Origin: Alkalihalophilus marmarensis DSM 21297
GTDB lineage: Bacteria; Bacillota; Bacilli; Bacillales; Bacillaceae_D
Direction: 5' to 3'
NCBI RefSeq assembly: GCF_000474275.2
Contig: NZ_ATAE01000009.1
Location: 24,614-88,613 of the forward strand
Length of the DNA: 64,000 nucleotides
A program made the position numbers and the translations under genes. The notes beneath the pieces are model-generated. The model made no database searches and was not told where the DNA came from. It worked only from the letters and a program-made list of their open reading frames with translations. Position 1 is the first letter of the stretch, and each line of letters begins with the position of its first letter. Shown piece after piece: positions 8,580-17,800 of this stretch.

Positions 8580-10636
8580 TTCCCCTTATAAAAATTCGCT
8601 TTTAATGTCGTTTTGCTGATCACCTTATCAAGTACATACAGCATCGCTGGCAGGAAGAACAGAACGAGTACGAACGCTAAGAGCGCTCCTCTTCCAAGCA
8701 GTAATCCAATTGATTGCACAACTGGATTTGTTGATGTAATCCATAAAATAAATCCAATACTTGATAAAATCGATGCAGATATTGAAATCGAGAATGTCTT
8801 TTCATCTAATGTTTTAATAATTGCTTGCATCGCCGGCATTTCTCTGCGGTGTTCTTTATATGTTTCTGAAAAAAGAATCGCATAATCAACAGTTGCAGCG
8901 AGCTGTACAGTGCTAATAATCAGATACCCAATAAAATCAAATGATGTATTGGTGAAATAAGGGATGGATAAGTTAATCCATACGGCCGCTTGAATCGTCA
9001 CAAGCAGAATAATTGGCAGAGTCAACGATTTAAAGGTGATCAACAACACGACCGCAATCGTAACAACTGTCATCGTGTTTACAAAGGTATTATCCTTTTG
9101 AACCGTATTCTTAATATCATACAACGTCACACTCTCACCGAGGCTTAACGTTGTATCTCCATAATAGGAAGCAGCTGTTGCTTGAACGGCTTCTACGATC
9201 CCAAACGGAATGTCTCCCTCTTTTTCAGTATCCGTATTAATAATGATTCGGCTGTAATTCTCTGAGAAAAACTCTTCTGTGATCGACTCGTCTAAGTATT
9301 CAGGGGGAATTCCTGCTCCGACTGTATTCACATATGAAACAATATTAGTTACATGATTCATCTCTTCTAACTCACTGACAAGCTCTTCTTCTTTGACTAA
9401 ATCACCAGCTGGCACTAGTAAAACAATCGGTGTTGATTCTCCAAATGTCTCTTGAATGGCAATCAAGTCAGCTCCAGTGCGGGTTGATTCCGGCTGCTCT
9501 CCTAGGCCGTATGTGAAAGCAGTGTTGCTTTGAGCTAAGAAACTAGGAACTAAGATTGCTAGAATGAGAATGAGTGTTGGGAATCTTACCTTCATAACAC
9601 GTCTGCCTAATCCTTCAAAGCTAGGAACAAAATTTTTGTGCTTCGTTTTGTCCATCCATTTATAGAATAGAAGCGTTAACGCTGGTAAGAATACCATCAC
9701 GCTGATAAAGCTTAACAGGATTCCTTTCACAAGGCTTAACCCAAGGTCCGCACCGAGCTCAAAGCTCATTAACATAAGCGCCATAAAGCCGAAAAATGTG
9801 GTCGCAGCACTTGCTGAAATCGGTGAAAAGGAATCTTTCATCGCAAGCTGCATCGCTTCTTCAGGATTATCTGTTTTCTTCCTATATTCTTGAAAGCTGT
9901 GAAGAAGGAAAATCGCATAATCAAGTGATACAGCAAGCTGGAGGATCGGCGCTACTGATTGAGTAACAAACGAAACTTCTCCGATAAAAATGTTCGTGCC
10001 TAAGTTAATCAGAACGGATACGCCAATCGCCGTTAAGAAAAACAACGGTTCTACCCATGAAGTTGTAGATATCACGAGAATAAAAATAATAATAGGGATG
10101 AGCAGAGCTGAAGCATACATCGTTTCAGTTCCCGCCATTTTTTGAGAGGTTGCTGTGTTGACCGCTTCACCGGCCATAGCCCCTTCTTCTCCGACCAATT
10201 CATAAATCTCATCTGTGATCCGTACTTCCTCACCTGCACGAATACTTAGTTGAAATAGTGCTTTATTGTCTACGTAATAAGACTCGACAGTATCAATGTC
10301 TGCGACTTCAATCGGTGTTTTTAAATCAATCGCATCATCTAGCCACATCACATCAGTTACCCCATCAATGGAAGCTAACTGTTCTTTAACTAGAAGAGCT
10401 TCTTGTAATGTGACGTTATTAACCATCACTCTTGTATCAGGTACTGAAGACGAGAATTCATTTTCCATTACTTCAATCGCCCTTGTGGACTGGGCTTCAT
10501 CAGGCAGGTAATCAACCATATTATAATTGACAGACACAAAAAATTGCGCTGCTACAGAGATCACCGCAAGAAGCATAAATACAATCACAATGGACTTTTT
10601 ATTTTTAATTATTCGTGCTGCTAAACCTATGATCAT
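8576..10636 (-). CDS. MMPL/RND-family exporter (YdgH/YdfJ-like)
   Basis: 686 aa from the ATG at 10634-10636, which follows AAAGG; the open frame runs 96 codons further up through the promoter and is not coding there. There is one N-terminal helix, a large loop, a five-helix block, a second loop and another helix block, the duplicated MMPL layout. Motifs include SLDYAIFLLHSFQEYR and TVDYAILFSETYKEHR, equivalent positions in the two halves, and the conserved proton-relay Asp is in the DYAI of each half. Such pumps move lipids or hydrophobic drugs. It is transcribed divergently from a TetR regulator, whose probable operator covers its promoter. Confidence 0.88.
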   Translation of the reverse strand: MIIGLAARIIKNKKSIVIVFMLLAVISVAAQFFVSVNYNMVDYLPDEAQSTRAIEVMENEFSSSVPDTRVMVNNVTLQEALLVKEQLASIDGVTDVMWLDDAIDLKTPIEVADIDTVESYYVDNKALFQLSIRAGEEVRITDEIYELVGEEGAMAGEAVNTATSQKMAGTETMYASALLIPIIIFILVISTTSWVEPLFFLTAIGVSVLINLGTNIFIGEVSFVTQSVAPILQLAVSLDYAIFLLHSFQEYRKKTDNPEEAMQLAMKDSFSPISASAATTFFGFMALMLMSFELGADLGLSLVKGILLSFISVMVFLPALTLLFYKWMDKTKHKNFVPSFEGLGRRVMKVRFPTLILILAILVPSFLAQSNTAFTYGLGEQPESTRTGADLIAIQETFGESTPIVLLVPAGDLVKEEELVSELEEMNHVTNIVSYVNTVGAGIPPEYLDESITEEFFSENYSRIIINTDTEKEGDIPFGIVEAVQATAASYYGDTTLSLGESVTLYDIKNTVQKDNTFVNTMTVVTIAVVLLITFKSLTLPIILLVTIQAAVWINLSIPYFTNTSFDFIGYLIISTVQLAATVDYAILFSETYKEHRREMPAMQAIIKTLDEKTFSISISASILSSIGFILWITSTNPVVQSIGLLLGRGALLAFVLVLFFLPAMLYVLDKVISKTTLKANFYKGK

Positions 10637-10673
10637 GCACCCTTTCTTGTCATTACACCATTTACACTTTATC

Positions 10674-10704
10674 ATTATATAAACACCGTGTTGCTTATAC
10701 AACA
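10674..10704 (-). promoter_or_regulatory. Promoter of the MMPL operon with TetR-type operator
   Basis: On the minus strand TTGTAT (10697-10702) and TATAAT (10674-10679) are 17 bp apart. Two overlapping dyads lie across the spacer and -35: AACAC-C-GTGTT (10682-10692) and TGTTG-N6-CAACA (10689-10704). A dyad between -35 and -10 in front of a divergent TetR gene is a classic repressor site. Confidence 0.7.
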
Positions 10705-10784
10705 AACAGTTCTTTAGGATCCGTACTTTCCCCAACACATTCACAATAACTGTTGGATAACTTTTGACAAAAGGGTGAATCAAC

Positions 10785-11351
10785 GTGAACGCAAAACTAG
10801 ATAGGCGTAAAAAATATACACGAATGGTATTAAAAGAAAGCTTAATTAATCTATTAAAGGAAAAGCAGATTTCATCGATCACTGTGAAAGAATTATGTGA
10901 ACTCGCTGATATCAACCGCTCCACGTTCTACTCGCATTATGCCGACCCGTATGACCTGCTTGCAAAAATAGAAGAAGAAATATTAGTGGATATGTATCAA
11001 ACACTCTCAAGCTACAACTTTAATAAAGAAGATGAAGCTCTGCAGATGACCGAGAAAATACTCGAATATGTGGCAGATAATCGGAATGTGTGCAAGACGC
11101 TTTTGAGTGAGCATGGGGACCCTCAATTTCAACATAAAGTCATGAAGGTGACCTATGATTTTACAATGAAAAATTGGAAGGAAATTCACAATGCAGATGA
11201 GAAAGTATCAGAATACCTCAGCCTCTATGTGATCAGCGGCAGCTTGCATGTCTTGAAAAACTGGCTTGATAACGGCATGCATAAAACTCCAAGAGAAATG
11301 GCTGAAATGATTCATTCATTTACTAGTTACGGACTTGGCTCATTAAGATAA
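10785..11351 (+). CDS. TetR/AcrR-family transcriptional regulator
   Basis: 188 aa. GTG start with AAAGGGTG 8 nt upstream. The N-terminal helix-turn-helix is clear (SITVKELCELADINRSTFYSHYADPYDLL) and the C-terminal ligand domain is of the TetR_C type often seen beside membrane exporters. The divergent MMPL operon is its probable target and it may also repress itself. The inducer is unknown. Confidence 0.9.
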   Translation: MNAKLDRRKKYTRMVLKESLINLLKEKQISSITVKELCELADINRSTFYSHYADPYDLLAKIEEEILVDMYQTLSSYNFNKEDEALQMTEKILEYVADNRNVCKTLLSEHGDPQFQHKVMKVTYDFTMKNWKEIHNADEKVSEYLSLYVISGSLHVLKNWLDNGMHKTPREMAEMIHSFTSYGLGSLR

Positions 11352-11368
11352 TGAGAGTGTTTAGACAT

Positions 11369-11402
11369 TAAAAAACTGCACCGCGAGTGGTGCAGTTTTT
11401 TG
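11369..11402. terminator. Terminator between tetR-like and cupin genes
   Basis: AAAAACTGCACC pairs with GGTGCAGTTTTT around CGCGAGT. It is symmetrical and probably bidirectional. Confidence 0.9.
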
Positions 11403-11449
11403 AAGTGTTGATAGAAAATATATTTAATCTCATATTCTGCAGTAGCAAC

Positions 11450-12061
11450 CTAGTAATGATAATTTTGATAAGGATAGTAATACGATTGTTGATATTGTTG
11501 TGCAGGTTGATAGTTGTTATTCGCTTGTCGATTAGAGCAGTCAGCATAAGGGCCTATATAGGTGGACGGTTTCACTGGTGCTATTGCCTGCTGCCAAGTA
11601 TTTTCATTAATGCAATACGTATGTGCCATGATATCTGATGGAGTAAAGGCTAATAAATCAGAACCTAAAATAACTTCAGGTGTTGAAGCGTTAAAAATAG
11701 CTAATAAGTGAGTGTTATCTTCGGTCGCCACTTCATAATGCCACCACCCCTGGGGCACATTGGCTACTTGACCAGGAGTAATTGAGAAATGGAGAAACTC
11801 TTTAGTAAATGGGTTAAGCATTGAAACGGTAGCTGCTCCTGAAATACAATACACTAATTCCGCTGCATTTTGATGATAGTGTGGTTCAACAACGTTTCCC
11901 TCACTTAAGAAAATATCCAACAACGAAACATTGTTTAACGTATTTAATTGATTCACACCCATCACGTTTATAAGGTTTTGATCATCTTTAATGAATAAAG
12001 GACTCGTATTAACATCAAAAGTATATTGAGCAGCAGGCGATGTATAATCAAAATCAGTCAT
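11450..12061 (-). CDS. Cupin-domain protein with Gln/Asn/Tyr-rich tail
   Basis: 203 aa from MTDFDYTS (ATG 12059-12061, GGGTG upstream). The core is a single cupin barrel with motif 1 EPHYHQNAAELVYCISG and motif 2 PGQVANVPQGWWHYEVA, so a metal site of the oxalate-decarboxylase/germin kind is likely. The last 30 residues are Q, N and Y repeats (NNNYQPAQQYQQSYYYPYQ), a composition common in spore-coat proteins. Enzymatic activity is not predicted with confidence. The neighbouring ferritin-cupin protein has a similar N/Y-rich arm, which suggests both are spore or surface proteins. Confidence 0.7.
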   Translation of the reverse strand: MTDFDYTSPAAQYTFDVNTSPLFIKDDQNLINVMGVNQLNTLNNVSLLDIFLSEGNVVEPHYHQNAAELVYCISGAATVSMLNPFTKEFLHFSITPGQVANVPQGWWHYEVATEDNTHLLAIFNASTPEVILGSDLLAFTPSDIMAHTYCINENTWQQAIAPVKPSTYIGPYADCSNRQANNNYQPAQQYQQSYYYPYQNYHY

Positions 12062-12218
12062 TTCACTACACCCTTTGTCTTTTAGTATGAAATAAAAACA
12101 TATTGGCATCATATGCATAACTGATTAGGCTGGTGTCATAAAAAGAATAATATTATTCAGTATACTTAGGTTTAGCATAAAGCGTAGATAATGAATGAAT
12201 GTTCACTCAATTTAAAAC

Positions 12219-13046
12219 TTAACTGTTTACTGGTTGATATGAATGCTCGATAACAGACCGGACAATATGAATAGAATGCCATTCTCCGCATGAAAATCGA
12301 GTAATAGGATAGGTTTTAGGAAATAGATCATGATTGATCTCTTCTACACTCTTGCCTTCCTCATGAAGCTTTAAGATAGTGCCCTCTAAATTGAGTAAAT
12401 ACTCTAATTTTCTAGTAAGTGCATCCCGCCCTTTACTCAAGTAGCCTGCATGACTGCAAAATACATCGTTAAAATCATACGTTAACACTTTCTTAAGAGA
12501 CGTAATAATGTTAGGCACATGTTCCTCGCGCAGAACGACTTTCGTTTTTTCCTGACAATAAAGGTCCCCAGTAAAAAGCTGACCTGTTTCGGTGTTTAAA
12601 AACGCGAGATGGTCTGCTGCATGGCCTGGAGTGTTAATTACTTGCCATAATGCACGGCTTGATTGAAAAGAATCAGTAATTGGCTGTGCTGTAAATGGCC
12701 TCCGCTTGCCCCAAAATAACTGGCGGTAGAGCGGGTAATCGGCTTTCTTTTTACAAGATTCAATCATTAAGTTGTTCATATAAATAGGAATAGTAAGCTC
12801 CTTTTGCAAATAAGAGGCGCAGCCCGAATGATCTTCGTGATAATGAGTCAGCACGGCTTGATCAATCTTCAAATCTTTAAAGAAAGGGATAAAATGCTTT
12901 TCAAGAGATCTTGCTCCTGCATCAATTAAGATCCCGTCTATAAAAAAGCTATGAACATTCAAGTGGACTCCCTTAATTGAGATTGAGCCGTTCCCCATGA
13001 GCACTCCGTTTACAGTCTTCACCTCAAAGTGTTTCTTCCCTAGCAT
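12219..13046 (-). CDS. MBL-fold metallo-hydrolase
   Basis: 275 aa, start ATG with GAGGGGAG about 10 nt upstream. The metallo-beta-lactamase signature is complete: LTHYHEDHSG (HxHxDH variant), TPGHAADHLAF, the bridging Asp in FTGDLYC and a late His in VFCSHAG. It probably hydrolyses a thioester, lactone or ester with two metals. The C-terminal helical region (SVEEINHDLFP) resembles the winged-helix end of glyoxalase-II-like or LACTB2-like proteins. Substrate unknown. Confidence 0.85.
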   Translation of the reverse strand: MLGKKHFEVKTVNGVLMGNGSISIKGVHLNVHSFFIDGILIDAGARSLEKHFIPFFKDLKIDQAVLTHYHEDHSGCASYLQKELTIPIYMNNLMIESCKKKADYPLYRQLFWGKRRPFTAQPITDSFQSSRALWQVINTPGHAADHLAFLNTETGQLFTGDLYCQEKTKVVLREEHVPNIITSLKKVLTYDFNDVFCSHAGYLSKGRDALTRKLEYLLNLEGTILKLHEEGKSVEEINHDLFPKTYPITRFSCGEWHSIHIVRSVIEHSYQPVNS

Positions 13047-13127
13047 ACACGCTCGACTCCCCTCTCAAGTTGGTTGTAACAGTAGTTTACCACAATTTAA
13101 CAAGGGTGCCGATTTATTATTTGAAAA

Positions 13128-13165
13128 TTAAAAAAGATTCAACAGGGATTTCCTGTTGAATCTTG
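13128..13165 (-). terminator. Terminator of the ferritin-cupin gene
   Basis: A perfect 13-bp stem (AAGATTCAACAGG / CCTGTTGAATCTT) is followed on the minus strand by TTTTTAATTTT. Confidence 0.9.
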
Positions 13166-13178
13166 GGATGGATAAATC

Positions 13179-14108
13179 TCAATAATGATTATGCTCTTCT
13201 TCAGCAGCCAACGCATCTTCTTTCGTTTCGTGCACTGTGCCAAATGGATGCTCGGGCGGTGCATAAATGGAGTACAATTTAAGCGGCTCATCTCCTGTGT
13301 TGATAAGATTATGATAGTATCCAGCTGGAACAAAGATCGCATAATCATCTTCAACCTCTTGCTGGAAATACAGGTTCAAAGGAGAGTCACCCATCTGAAC
13401 AATCCCTTGCCCCTCTTCAATACGCAGGAATTGATCAAGGTTTGGATGTGTTTCAAGACCGATATCATCTCCGACATCAATACTCATTAACGTTAGCTGA
13501 AAATGTTCTCCAGTCCATAGGGCTGTTCTAAAATTTGTGTTCTCTTTTGTCGCTTCCTCTATGTCTACAACAAACGGCTGGCCGCCATAGTCCTCTGCTC
13601 GATGTTCGATGTCATAGCGCAATGAATCAAGACGAGCAGCATTTTCTTGTTCGCCATTTAAAGCCCATAATAGTGTTTGCTGTACATCCGGGTGCTGCGG
13701 GACCATGCATGAGCGATGGTACTCATTTAACCCTTCGATTTCTAATTCATACGCCTTCTGCAGTCCTTCTTGGTAGCTATTAACAGAAACAGGTTCAACA
13801 TCATATACAGGATGACTGCCAGTAAGATTTGTATACAGATTAGTAAATTGTGATAAGTACGCCTTCTTTCCTTCAAGGGCGTAAAGAAGATTATCTCTGT
13901 GCTCTTGATTAGGAGCCGCATTCGCTAATTGTGTATAAAGCTGAACTGCCTTGGCCTCCCTTTTCATGCCCTCAAGCAAGGCATCCGCAGCTGCTTGCTG
14001 ATCATTCTCGAAGCTGTTTCTAGGCATATGATACGACTGGTTTACATATGGGTTTGAATTAGGGTAATAAGGATTAGTACCTTGTCTTCCATAATGCAAA
14101 TTGGTCAT
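13179..14108 (-). CDS. Ferritin-like domain fused to a cupin domain
   Basis: 309 aa in two parts. Residues about 35-170 form a four-helix ferritin-like region with carboxylate and His candidates (EGMKREAKAVQLYTQL, YELEIEGLNEYHRSCM, NGEQENAARLDSL). Residues about 185-300 form a cupin of a widespread stress-type family (LETHPNLDQFLRIEEGQG, VPAGYYHNLINTGDEPLKLY, HPFGTVHETKEDA). The N-terminal 30 residues are Asn/Tyr/Pro rich. The ATG abuts AAAGGGG with no gap; the TTG at residue 4 has better spacing, so the exact start is uncertain. A redox or metal-handling role in the spore is inference. Confidence 0.72.
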   Translation of the reverse strand: MTNLHYGRQGTNPYYPNSNPYVNQSYHMPRNSFENDQQAAADALLEGMKREAKAVQLYTQLANAAPNQEHRDNLLYALEGKKAYLSQFTNLYTNLTGSHPVYDVEPVSVNSYQEGLQKAYELEIEGLNEYHRSCMVPQHPDVQQTLLWALNGEQENAARLDSLRYDIEHRAEDYGGQPFVVDIEEATKENTNFRTALWTGEHFQLTLMSIDVGDDIGLETHPNLDQFLRIEEGQGIVQMGDSPLNLYFQQEVEDDYAIFVPAGYYHNLINTGDEPLKLYSIYAPPEHPFGTVHETKEDALAAEEEHNHY

Positions 14109-14216
14109 CCCCTTTATCTAAAGTTATCAAAATCATCATATGCCTATGGAGAGATAACGTACATCATTTGATGGAAATTCTTTGGTTGTATGTATTCTGC
14201 TGTTGCGATTATTGCG

Positions 14217-14402
14217 ATTGTATCTTTTGAAAGTCTTTATGGGTCTATTCATAAGTTGATTGCGCTGATTCAACTTGTTATCGCGTCGGTTGCCGGCATT
14301 ATTGTGTCATTCCATCGTAATTGCACCGGTTTAAACAATTTGTGCGTCATTTACAAGTGGATATGTATTTATTCGACCGACTATTGCTCCTTTCACATCA
14401 AA
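14217..14402 (+). repeat. Phased 9-unit element, copy B
   Basis: Units begin at 14217, 14238, 14259, 14280, 14301, 14320, 14341, 14362 and 14383, with steps 21,21,21,21,19,21,21,21. Unit 4 (ATCGCGTCGGTTGCCGGC) is nearly identical to unit 4 of copies A and D. It lies between the ferritin-cupin start and the RNase J terminator. Confidence 0.87.
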
Positions 14403-14415
14403 CCTACTTACCAAA

Positions 14416-14450
14416 TAACAGCTGCCCTCACGGAAGGCAGCTGTTTCATA
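14416..14450 (-). terminator. Terminator-like hairpin after the RNase J gene
   Basis: AACAGCTGCC pairs with GGCAGCTGTT. The T-run on the minus strand is weak (TTATTTGG). Confidence 0.65.
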
Positions 14451-16124
14451 TTAAATCTCAATAATAATCGGGATAATCATCGGCTTGCGCTTTGTTTTGG
14501 AGAAAAGGAACTCGCCAACTGACTTTTTGATCTGCTGTTTAATCGCTTTCCACTCCATTTTGTTCTCTTCGCGAAGTTCAGAAAGACTTTGCTTGATACG
14601 CTGATTCACTTCGTTCATCAGCGCTTCAGATTCTTTTACATACACGAACCCACGTGAGATCGTATCTGGATCTGAGATTAATTCTTTTTTGGATTTGCTC
14701 ATGGTCAGTACAACAACGAGCATCCCATCCTCAGAAAGCTGTTTGCGGTCTCTAAGAATTAAGTTCCCAACATCACCGACGCCCATCCCGTCCACATATG
14801 TATGTCCTGCGTGGACTTTTCTTGTTTGACGGGCTTCTTGATTTTTGATATCAACGACATCTCCATTTTTCAGAATGAATGTATGGCCTTGTTGTACCCC
14901 GACTGATTCAGCTAACTGTTGATGCTTGTACAACATCCGGTATTCGCCGTGGATAGGGATGAAATATTTTGGCCGCATGAAGCTGAGCATTAATTTTAAG
15001 TCCTCTTGATATCCGTGACCTGAAACATGCATTCCCGTTGTGACGCCTGATCCATAGATGACATTTGCACCTAAAGCAAATAAGTTATCGACAATCGTCG
15101 TCACGCTCCGCTCGTTTCCTGGGATCGGACCCGCTGCTAATATTACTGTATCCCCGTGAAGGACATCGACCCCTCTAAAATTTCCAGTTGAGAGCCGGGA
15201 AAGAGCTGCCATCGGCTCCCCTTGGCTCCCGGTACAGAGAATGGCCACTTTCTCTGGAGGAAAGTCATTAATTTGCTTTTGATCAATCAACATCTCGTCA
15301 GGAACCGCTAAGTACCCTCTTTCTATCGCCACTCCCACCACATTTACCATACTGCGGCCAATCAGAGCTAATTTCCTGTTGGTTAGTATAGCAGCTTGGA
15401 CGACTTGCTGCACACGGCTGACATTTGAGGCAAACGTAGACACAAAGACTTTACCCTGTGCATCCATGAAGGCCTTTTCTAAATGATGCCCGACCATTTG
15501 CTCGGACGGCGTTAAGCCGGGTCTTTCGGCATTCGTACTTTCCGATAGTAAAAGCAGGACCCCCTCTTTGCCGATCTCGGCCATTCTGTGAATGTCTGAA
15601 TGCTGCTGGTTTACAGGAGTTAGATCAAATTTAAAGTCTCCGGTATGAACAATGGTCCCTTCTGGCGTTCGAAAAACAATCCCAAGACAGTCAGGGATAC
15701 TGTGATTCACCTTGAAAAATTCGATTTTAATTTCCTCAAACGTTATCACTGAATCAGCTTGAATTTCAATTAATTCCGTTTCTCGTAAAATCTTATGCTC
15801 TGTTAATTTTAATTCGATCAAGCCCAATGTAAAACGTGTCGCATAAACAGGGACATTTAATTTCTTTAAAAAGAAAGGAATGCTTCCGATATGATCTTCA
15901 TGTCCATGAGTGACAATGAGGGCTTTAACTCTTTCTTGGTTCTCAATTAAATAGTGAATATCAGGAATGATTAAATCAATTCCAAGCAGTGTTTCATCGG
16001 GGAACTTATTACCACAGTCCACGACGACGATCTCCTGCCCATATTCAATCACATACATATTCTTACCCACTTCATGGAGTCCGCCTAACGCATAGACAGA
16101 CAATTGATCTCCGTTCATTTCCAC
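14451..16124 (-). CDS. rnj: Ribonuclease J family protein (additional paralogue)
   Basis: About 557 aa. The beta-lactamase core has an intact THGHEDHIG zinc motif, then a beta-CASP domain (LCTGSQGEPMAALSRL, HVSGHGYQEDLKLML, YFIPIHGEYRM) and the short C-terminal domain ending KRKPMIIPIII. The N-terminus (ALGGLHEVGKNMYVIE) resembles both RNase J1 and J2, while the full HxHxDH motif is of the catalytically competent J1 type. Start GTG 16122-16124 has GGAGG 7 nt upstream; the ATG at 16130 is too close to it. It is probably a third RNase J beside the housekeeping pair, acting in 5'-to-3' RNA decay or maturation. Its genomic setting is unlike that of rnjA or rnjB of B. subtilis. Confidence 0.85.
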   Translation of the reverse strand: MEMNGDQLSVYALGGLHEVGKNMYVIEYGQEIVVVDCGNKFPDETLLGIDLIIPDIHYLIENQERVKALIVTHGHEDHIGSIPFFLKKLNVPVYATRFTLGLIELKLTEHKILRETELIEIQADSVITFEEIKIEFFKVNHSIPDCLGIVFRTPEGTIVHTGDFKFDLTPVNQQHSDIHRMAEIGKEGVLLLLSESTNAERPGLTPSEQMVGHHLEKAFMDAQGKVFVSTFASNVSRVQQVVQAAILTNRKLALIGRSMVNVVGVAIERGYLAVPDEMLIDQKQINDFPPEKVAILCTGSQGEPMAALSRLSTGNFRGVDVLHGDTVILAAGPIPGNERSVTTIVDNLFALGANVIYGSGVTTGMHVSGHGYQEDLKLMLSFMRPKYFIPIHGEYRMLYKHQQLAESVGVQQGHTFILKNGDVVDIKNQEARQTRKVHAGHTYVDGMGVGDVGNLILRDRKQLSEDGMLVVVLTMSKSKKELISDPDTISRGFVYVKESEALMNEVNQRIKQSLSELREENKMEWKAIKQQIKKSVGEFLFSKTKRKPMIIPIIIEI

Positions 16125-16208
16125 TCTCATTCCTCCAAGCCTACAAATCGTTTTGCAGATAGTATGCCGTTTATAAGAAGAATCTATGAGTATTATGAAG
16201 CGTGATCA

Positions 16209-16652
16209 TTAGAATACCCCGTAAAAATCGGTCATTAACATCGAGATGACAAGAATCGATGTAAATAGCACGAAGCTCGCAGTTAAAAGATAGCGATTGC
16301 GTTCCTCTGAATACTTATATTCCATCACGGCGCGTGTAGATTCCGTTAAAAAAAGCATAAAAAATAATAAAATAGCTGGATCGAAAATTCTGATCATCTC
16401 GATAGAGTCACTAGTTACATTTACAATCAGCGCAATGATCATGAACACCAAAAATATAGCCCGTATCGTCCTATCAATCACTTTGTGCCGTTTGTTAACA
16501 TAGACAGCTTTATTGAAAAAACCTCTCTTTTCAAGCTTTAGGAGTCTTCGCATCCCTTCGTTAAATAAGAAAAGCACTAGTGCAGTTAACAAAATAAATA
16601 TGAAAAATATTTCCCAAAAGTATGGTTCAATTCCGTATGGATACAATGCCAT
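16209..16652 (-). CDS. DUF4181-type membrane protein, unknown function
   Basis: 147 aa with four hydrophobic segments. It contains RRLLKLEKRGFFNKAVYVNKRHK between TM1 and TM2 and a conserved EYKYSEERNRYLLT before TM4, the pattern I associate with DUF4181 of Bacillus. Function unknown. It is divergent from the manganese catalase, sharing a 90-bp intergenic region. Confidence 0.65.
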   Translation of the reverse strand: MALYPYGIEPYFWEIFFIFILLTALVLFLFNEGMRRLLKLEKRGFFNKAVYVNKRHKVIDRTIRAIFLVFMIIALIVNVTSDSIEMIRIFDPAILLFFMLFLTESTRAVMEYKYSEERNRYLLTASFVLFTSILVISMLMTDFYGVF

Positions 16653-16741
16653 TCAATCCTTTCTATAATCAATTACTTTGGATAGTTATTAATGGTTTAG
16701 GAACAATAGGAAATGACTTTCATTCAAAGGTGGTAGATCCT

Positions 16742-17599
16742 ATGTATTTCTATAGAGAAGATTTAATCAACATGATTGTTCCAGATAAGCCAGATCCACA
16801 TGCAGCAAAAGTCTTGCAAGAAGCCCTTGGCGGTCAGTTTGGGGAAATGAGAACATTAATGCAGTTTTCATTTCAAAGTGCTAACTTTAGAGGCAAAGCG
16901 AAGCAATACCGTGATTTAATTAGAGGTGTATTCTTAGAGGAACTTAGTCATGTAGAACTCGTTCAATCAACAATTAATCAACTGTTAAATGAATCAGGCG
17001 GCGATATGCCAGGAAATCAAGCGCAAGATGGAGCCCCGTTAGATGATGTGATCCAAGCAGGAGCCAATCCTCATCACTATATTATGGGAGCTAAAGCTTC
17101 TCTTCCTGTTGATGCAGGCGGTAACCCATGGAATGGCTCTTGGGTATATGACCATGGAAACTTAGTAGCAAACCTTTTAAATAATGTGGTACTCGAATCC
17201 ACCGGGGTTTTGCAAAAATCTAGAATTTATGAGATGAGCGATAATAAGACATTAAGAGAGACGATTGCTTTTCTGATTGTTCGTGATAATGCCCATCAAA
17301 ATGCCTTTGCGAAAGCCCTAGAAACATTAGGTGTTGATTGGGGTAAGCTCTTCCCTGTTCCTAATTATGATCTCAATAAGTATCCGGAGTGCCGTAAGTA
17401 TGTAGAGATGGGGTTCCATAATGCTCAGTTTAATTTCCGTCTGGATGACACACGTATGGGAGAAATTTTCCAAGGGACATCACCAAGCAGAAATGACGGC
17501 GAATTGGCTGTTACCCCGCCTCCTAAAGGGCATCCTGTACCAGAAATGCCTGATATGCCAAATGAACACGCACCAGGTTTAACGGATTTAAATAATTAA
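16742..17599 (+). CDS. Manganese catalase
   Basis: 285 aa. Start is the ATG at 16742 (MYFYREDLINM) after AAGGTGG; the open frame upstream is not family-like. All five dimanganese ligands are recognisable: E35 (GGQFGEM), E67 and H70 (EELSHVE), E152 (NVVLEST) and H185 (RDNAHQNAF). The enzyme splits H2O2 into water and oxygen. The C-terminal tail is Pro/Met rich (PPPKGHPVPEMPDMPNE), as in spore-coat relatives of the YjqC/YdbD group. Function is secure; location in the spore coat is inferred. Confidence 0.93.
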   Translation: MYFYREDLINMIVPDKPDPHAAKVLQEALGGQFGEMRTLMQFSFQSANFRGKAKQYRDLIRGVFLEELSHVELVQSTINQLLNESGGDMPGNQAQDGAPLDDVIQAGANPHHYIMGAKASLPVDAGGNPWNGSWVYDHGNLVANLLNNVVLESTGVLQKSRIYEMSDNKTLRETIAFLIVRDNAHQNAFAKALETLGVDWGKLFPVPNYDLNKYPECRKYVEMGFHNAQFNFRLDDTRMGEIFQGTSPSRNDGELAVTPPPKGHPVPEMPDMPNEHAPGLTDLNN

Positions 17600-17611
17600 T
17601 GTAAGATGTAT

Positions 17612-17641
17612 GAGCACCCATGCTTATGTGGGTGCTTTTAG
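17612..17641 (+). terminator. Terminator of manganese catalase
   Basis: AGCACCCA pairs with TGGGTGCT and is followed by TTTTA. Confidence 0.88.
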
Positions 17642-17768
17642 CTTATTTTAACCTGCTAAACCAGAACTGCCAGCAAGATAATCAGGATAAACAAAAAAGA
17701 TATTGGTCCAAACCGTTTCGTATGTATTCAAAATTGACGCCTCTTATTTTTATTATGAATTCAACGGA

Positions 17769-17800
17769 AAAGCTCCCATCATGTGAGAGCTTCTTTTTTT
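17769..17800. terminator. Terminator of the Arg/Asp/Cys-rich small gene
   Basis: AGCTCCCA and TGAGAGCT form a stem with one mismatch. On the minus strand the run TTTTCCG follows; on the plus strand a longer T-run follows, so it may act both ways. Confidence 0.75.

Noticed and set aside
10637..10924. 96-residue N-terminal extension of the MMPL protein
   Set aside because: It covers the promoter and operator and overlaps the divergent tetR start; not family-like.
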